From contig JAZKJV010010129.1 in the NCBI GenBank assembly GCA_037367405.1, forward strand, positions 761,428 to 825,427: a stretch of DNA of 64,000 bases, in the 5' to 3' direction. The DNA is from Ottelia alismoides. Its lineage: Eukaryota; Streptophyta; Magnoliopsida; Alismatales; Hydrocharitaceae. A program made the position numbers and the translations under genes. Under the pieces are notes generated by a model that was not told where the DNA came from, made no database searches, and saw nothing but the letters and a program-made list of their open reading frames with translations. Shown piece after piece: positions 58,930-64,000 of this stretch; position 1 is the stretch's first letter; each line of letters opens with the position of its first letter.

Positions 58930-59335
58930 CACCTTCGGCGTTGAGCAATGACAAATCTTCGACCATATTCGGCAATTGCGAGGTTTGTGAAGCCACGCTT
59001 CGCGTTGCAGTTCCTTCTGGGTTGTTGTCCATCCTCTCATGTTTCGCTACATGCTTAAGGCCACGACAGAACTGTGCAAACCACACTCGCTCGATCCCAA
59101 GCGAACCCACAGGTAAAATCATTGTTTCTCCCTTTCTCTTCCATCACTTTTATTTGGTGTTATTTTTCCCAACAACTTTCCAAATTAAAACCCAACTCCC
59201 TCATATCATCATCATCTTCTCCCTTCTCTCAATTTTATTTCATGTAACAAATAAAACAATATAATCGAAAAATAAAAAACACAGCCAGCGGTGGTTCACC
59301 GTTGACCTCCTCCAGCCCGGCTCCAAGTAGTGGCT
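58930..59335 (+). pseudogene. Two-exon gene fragment, copy B
   Basis: It is the counterpart of 12625-13010. The first exon-like part ends CCCACAG/GTAAAATC at 59112, the intron-like stretch is 172 bases and T-rich, and the next part follows AACACAG at 59284. The donor, acceptor and flanking sequence are conserved with copy A, while the reading frame is broken differently: in one frame ALQFLLGCCPSSHVSLHA is followed by a stop. The parent gene is not identified; the Arg/Ser/Pro-rich, low-acid composition suggests a targeting peptide. Confidence 0.5.
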
Positions 59336-59412
59336 ACCCCCCACAATAATAGCAGCCCATCAGGGCCTCTACGCCACCCGTGAGCAGTATTTAGCCCCTC
59401 CACGAGAACAAC

Positions 59413-60740
59413 GTCATTTGACGATCCCGAAAATCATCCTAAATACTTGTGTCGAATTGTTATAGTTTGTTGATCATGATCAATCAAAATTAACCACATA
59501 AATAAATAAATCAATTGAGTGAATTAAGTATGGTTTATGTATTTGTTTAATATGGGCAAGCCCTAGGTCGACTCAAGGAGACAAATGAACAACTTAAAAT
59601 TCAAATTAGATCAATTTATGTACGCTTTTTAAAGTTTTTTTGTATTTTTATGTAATACAAAATACGAATGCAAATGCAAATGAATTGACTTCTTAAGAAA
59701 AATAAGTAAACTTCACTAATTTAAATTAATACAAAATCGATCCAAATTAGCAAAGTAATATTTTTCCTTGAAACCCTATGCAATAGTCAATGCATAATGC
59801 ATTTTTTGGAATTTTTAGGTTGAAATACAACGATGAAAAATAAATGATTTTTTATGGATTTTATCCAACTTTTCATGTAAACAGTGTGCAAAAACTATAA
59901 AATTTGATAGAAACTCAATTTTCATAAAATAGACTTACATTATATTTTTTAGAATTTTCTGACAATATTCGATTTTTTATTCTTTTTACTGAAAAAGAGT
60001 GAATCTGGGTAATTAATTCATAATAAATCCACAATGAAAACTCATGACAAATCAAAATTTTCTCAAAATTGAAAAAAATACAAAATAAGTTTAAATATGT
60101 AGAGAATTAAATTGCGGAGAAAATTCTATTTTTTGCAATTGCCATTTGATAATAAAATAATGTCCAAAGCAATGCTCAAATACATGATTCTTTTTTGCAG
60201 TATTGAAATAAAAGTTCAACGAATAAGGTTATGCCTAAGGACGCTTCTTTACTAACTTATACCTCTAGGGATGATTATGCAATTCACCCAAAAAATTGAA
60301 GAGTCACGTGGGAGGATTCTTCTTATTGGAGAATGTGGGTTCCAATCTTGGAACCCATGACTAGGACACAGGGCATGGTTCTCCTCCACTCAAGGGCAAG
60401 CGACTGGCGGTGGGTGCATGGTGGCTGGTGTGACGTGAGATCGGCATAGAGAAGAAGATATTGGCTGGTGTGGTGACAGAGGTGTGGCCAGGGTCGCACG
60501 GCCACACCGGAGGAGGAGGACGCGGCGGTATAGTGTCGGCGGCCACATAAGGGATACATGGGGCGATAATTGTAGGCACGTCGACGGACGTGACTTCCCG
60601 TGGGGCCGTGCACGGGGGAGTTGAGGTGAGCAGGAGGAGGAGCACGTGAACCTGCACGCAAGAAGATGACCCAGTTGTGATCTCTCACTTCGCTTCCTTT
60701 CTTCCGTTTACCGCTACCTAGGCAACCCCAGCATCGTCCT
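59413..60740 (+). repeat. Dispersed repeat family R1, copy B
   Basis: It starts TGACGATCCCGAAAATCATC and aligns with 8119-9700 through GTGTCGAATTGTTATAG-type, GACTCAAGGAGACAAA and GGTTCTCCTCCACTCAAGGG blocks. It lacks about 200 bases present in copy A (around 8760-9000). The right end is approximate because similarity fades in the GC-rich half. Confidence 0.6.
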
Positions 60741-61568
60741 CACTTGGGGGGGCACAACTTCTGGGGTTGCACGTGTTGGGGTCGCACGACTATGGGTGCG
60801 TGACGGATGTGGTGTGAATTGCTGGCGGCTGGTTGGCAGTGGCATATGAGCGGTTGCTTGCGGCTTCTTCTTCTTGCATGTTTGTTAGTTTTTATTTTTT
60901 TATGATAGATGAAGAAGAAGAGACTGGATAGGAGTGATGGATGGATTGGAGGTTGGTTATGTTGTTCAAATAGAGGCAGAAGATGGCGAAATTGGGAGAG
61001 GAAGAACATAGGATCCAACCGTAATAAAGACAGAAAAATAAGGTGAGGAAGAAGAAGAATGAGGGAAAGGGAACTATACTTGATGGTGGGTGGATGTTGA
61101 TGCATGGGAATTGACCAACTAGATATTCTTCTTGACCAGAGTTATTGCCTTGAGCAGGTCGACAAGGCTCCTGCAAAGCGTTGTTGGCTTCTACTGAAGA
61201 ACAATGATGTGGGGATGAAGGTCGCAGTGGATCTCGCCTAGACTCGCAGTCGCTCAACACCGAAGGACAAGCTATCACCTCGGAGCCTCGGCGGAGCTGA
61301 AGCTCTTCTCATGAAAAACATAAAAATCAAATAAAAAATCTTTTTCGAATAAAATTGAAAACCAACATTTAAAAAAAAGGAAAAAATTAATTAAAAAACA
61401 ACTAATTAGTTGGAGATATCATTGATAGTTACACGTTCACACAATACTTATGAAGTTCAAGAACACTTATTTTATGAGGTCATGTAACTCAGAGTTAACC
61501 AACCGTTGTCATTGGGTTCTATGACTTAATTATTCACACTTCTCTAGTTTGAAAGATATGTGCCATAT
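60741..61568. other. Intergenic DNA, possibly the end of repeat R1
   Basis: It is GC-moderate to 61310 with frames of up to 128 codons on the minus strand but no domain, then AT-rich. Nothing is assignable. Confidence 0.3.
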
Positions 61569-61996
61569 TGATGGTACGGATCTTGCAAGGGTCTAAAATG
61601 GCATCCTCACGGAAACGAAGATATCTAGTCGCAGAGGTGACTTCTCACAAAACCCACGGTCAATCAACAATCAACTCATATATAAACGAATCAAGCAAGG
61701 TAAGCTAGTGTGAATCAAAATTTATTATACAATACTACAAATGTATAGTGACAATCAAGTAGGGGGCGAACACACGAAGCAAGGGTGTAGAGCAATAGAA
61801 GATAGAACAATCAATCACAAGGAATTTGTATTTTCAAATACTCAGCCAATTTATGATTTTTGTGGGTTTATCATTTTATATTTTTTTAATTTTGATTATC
61901 AATATATTTCTATTTTTAAAATTTTAATTTTAATTTTAATTTTTTTATTTTATGATTTTATATTTCTTTTTCTTTTAAATCAAGATATATAAGATA

Positions 61997-63481
61997 GGGT
62001 TTTTATCAGTTGTGCCCCTCTGAGATCTTGTAATTTCAGTTATGCCCCTATCTTTTTGGTAATATCAGTTGTGCCCTCAACTTTTTGCCGTTTTTTTCAG
62101 TTGTGCCCCTCCGGTTTGTTGCCGTTCATTCCCAATGTAAACGGACGTTAACTCTGGGACATAATGGGAATTAAATTAAAAGTACAAGTTGAAAAAGGTC
62201 ATTTTCTCATCTTCCTCCTTCTCCATCCTCTTCCTCCTCTCCCATCTTCTTTCTCTTCCTTCCTTCTCTTCCTCCTCCACCTTCCCAGAGCTCCTCCCAT
62301 CTGCCGCCCCCGCGCCCTTCGCCCTGACCTCCCCCCGCCCCCTGCTTCGAGTTCCGCGCCACCCCCTGCCGGCCCCGCACCAACCCACACCTCCATGACC
62401 TCCTCCTTCCTCCGCCCCGTCCTTCCTCCGCCCCCAGCCGACGATCTCCCTCTGCCCCCGTGCCACCCCTGCCGCCCCCGCGCCACCCCACACCTCCAGG
62501 TTCTCCCTCCACCCCGACCTCCCCCCGCCCCCTGCTTCGAGCTCCCCCCCCACCCGTGCCGCCCCCGTGCCAACCCGTACCTCAAGTACCTCCCCCTTCC
62601 TCCGCCACATCCTTCCTCTGCCCCTAGCCAACGATCTCCTCCGCCCCGTGCCACCCCCTGCCACCCCCGCGCCACCCCACACCTCTAGATTCTCCCTCCG
62701 CCCCGACCTCCCCCCGCCCCCTGCTTCGAGCTCCCCACACCCGATGTCGCCCCCGTGCCAACCCGCACATCCAGGACCCTCCCCCTTCCTCCGCCCCCAG
62801 CCGACGATCTCCTCCGCCCCCGCGCCACCCCCTGCTGCCCCCGCACCTCTACGCACCTCCAGATTCTCCCTCTGCCCCGACCTCCCCCAGCCCCCTGCTT
62901 CGAGCTCCCCCCCCCACCTCCTGTCACCCCCCAGCCTACAAGCTCCCCCTCCTCCACTCTGTCCTTCCTTTGCCCCCAACCAACGACCTCCTCCGCCCCA
63001 GCCTCCCTCCTCCTCCTAGGCCGGCGACCTCTCCGTCCCCAGCCTTCCCCCTCCTCCATCTCCAGCCTTCAACATTTGTTTGTTTAAGATAAATTTTGAT
63101 TAATGATTCATGAAAGTTCATCAAAAAATGGAATAAAAATCACCATTTGATCCGCAATGAGTGATATATTCGTGAAAATGCCCAAATTTTAATGATTTTA
63201 TGGATGCATAAAGTTGTAATTAAGAGAGAGAAATTATGAAGAGAGGAAGAGAAACAAATGGAGGAGGAAGAAGAAAAAGAATAAGTCTGGAAAATTATAC
63301 CCCTCTTAACTGCACCATGGTTTGAAAAAACCATGGTTAAGTCAGCTCATTGACGGTTAAACTAACGGAGGGGCACAACTGAAAAAACGGCAAAACGTTG
63401 AGGGCACAATTGATATTACCAAAAAGATAGGGGCATAACTGAAATTGCAAGATCTCGGAGAGGCACAACTGATAAAAACCC
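61997..63481. mobile_element. 1,485-base Mutator-like element with GC-rich core
   Basis: Termini of about 115 bases are inverted repeats beginning GGGTTTTTATCAGTTGTG and containing TATCTTTTTGGTAATATCA. Flanks TATAAGATA (61988-61996) and CATAAGATA (63482-63490) are a 9-base target duplication with one mismatch, the Mutator signature. The interior has a GC-rich tandem array (62.3-62.95 kb) between AT-rich shoulders. No transposase is recognised, so it is non-autonomous. Frames of 174 (plus) and 267 (minus) codons cross the array but are compositional. It shares its ends with the MITE at 18183-18373. Confidence 0.82.
62326..62950. repeat. GC-rich tandem array, about 190-base unit
   Basis: The landmark GACCTCCCCC-x-GCCCCCTGCTTCGAG recurs at 62326, 62516, 62705 and 62879, giving spacings of 190, 189 and 174 bases. 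Strong C-over-G skew on the plus strand keeps several frames open on both strands (Pro-rich on plus, Gly/Arg-rich on minus). Confidence 0.75.
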
Positions 63482-64000
63482 CATAAGATATATGAGGCTA
63501 CATATACTATGTAAGTTAATATATGTGTGAAAGCTAATAAAAGTAAAAAAAATATAGAAAATAAATTTTTTTGTGGTTTTTAATAATTTCCACTTTTTTG
63601 TGATTTTTAAGTGAATGTTGCTAATTTTTATGAATACTTAAAATCAAAACTATCTGAAATAAGGGATTAATTAAATAGGCCGAATTTAAATGGAAATTAA
63701 AACTAGTAAATATCCAAAATTTTCCAAGTCAATTTTAATAGGTAAATAATAATAATATTAAGAAAATTAGAAAATAGAAAATTATATTTTTAGGGATTTT
63801 AGGAATTTTTATATTTGTATCAAGGATTTTGGAGTTTTTTCAATTTTTAAGACTTTTCTTTTTCTATTTTTAGTGATTTTTATTCTAAAGGCTCAAAATA
63901 CCTAAATATACAAAACATATTTTTTTCAGAGACAGATACTCCTATGGCCTCCATCAAGATGGTGTCAATTTAAAAAACTCGGTTACCGTTAAAAATGATA

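Larger units (their letters stand above)
61569..64000 (-). repeat. Ty3/gypsy LTR copy 2, reversed, split by a transposon
   Basis: The minus strand of 61569-61987 matches the last part of the LTR at 14.5-17.08 kb, ending CGTACCATCA. The minus strand of 63491-63905 matches 16.20-16.62 kb of that LTR. The gap is the Mutator-like insertion. No good primer site remains next to the end at 61569. The LTR continues past the window. Confidence 0.65.

Noticed and set aside
62176..62979. 267-codon minus-strand frame
   Set aside because: Gly/Arg-rich tandem-repeat translation inside a transposon; the opposite strand is also open. Composition, not coding selection, explains it.
1..64000. CRISPR arrays, bacterial operons, rRNA or organelle DNA insertions
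   Set aside because: No regularly spaced short repeats with unique spacers, no Shine-Dalgarno-led gene rows and no recognisable rRNA or organelle genes were seen.

Overview
This is a nuclear window from a flowering plant; the species cannot be fixed from the sequence. The evidence is canonical GT-AG introns, plant-type Ty1/copia, Ty3/gypsy, L1-type LINE, hAT-like and Mutator-like elements, and a protein matching plant MAK16. There is no prokaryotic gene organisation, CRISPR array, rRNA or recognisable tRNA.

One host gene dominates. On the minus strand, eight exons between 55016 (ATG) and 18808 (stop) join in phase into an 882-base reading frame for a 293-residue MAK16, the nucleolar factor for 60S ribosomal subunit assembly. 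The exons form three compact clusters: 1-3 at 55.0-54.4 kb, 4-6 at 33.3-32.8 kb and 7-8 at 19.05-18.8 kb. They are separated by introns of about 21.1 kb (intron 3) and 13.8 kb (intron 6); the other five introns are 81-104 bases. About 2.4 percent of the 36.2-kb gene is coding, and mobile DNA accounts for much of the two giant introns.

Intron 6 (19.05-32.83 kb) holds a decayed sense-strand copia element with an hAT-like element and a complete non-autonomous copia-type element inserted in it, an internally deleted antisense copia element, an inverted pair of hAT-like elements, and a copia gag/LTR remnant. Intron 3 (33.34-54.43 kb) holds an hAT-like MITE, a short LINE tail, two non-autonomous copia-type elements, a 695-base tandem duplication, a larger hAT-like candidate, and a LINE interrupted by a second LINE in opposite orientation with both target-site duplications still visible.

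The flanks are intergenic repeat DNA. From 1 to 18.8 kb there is a decayed copia element with long LTR copies, a repeat family also present at 59.4 kb, an exon-like fragment also present at 58.9 kb, a gypsy LTR with a tRNA-Asp-type primer site, and a 191-base Mutator-like MITE. From 55.3 to 64 kb there is an hAT-like element, an inverted fragment of the 4-kb LTR, the second copies of the repeat and exon-like fragment, and a second gypsy LTR in reverse. That LTR is split by a 1.5-kb Mutator-like element that shares its termini with the 191-base MITE.
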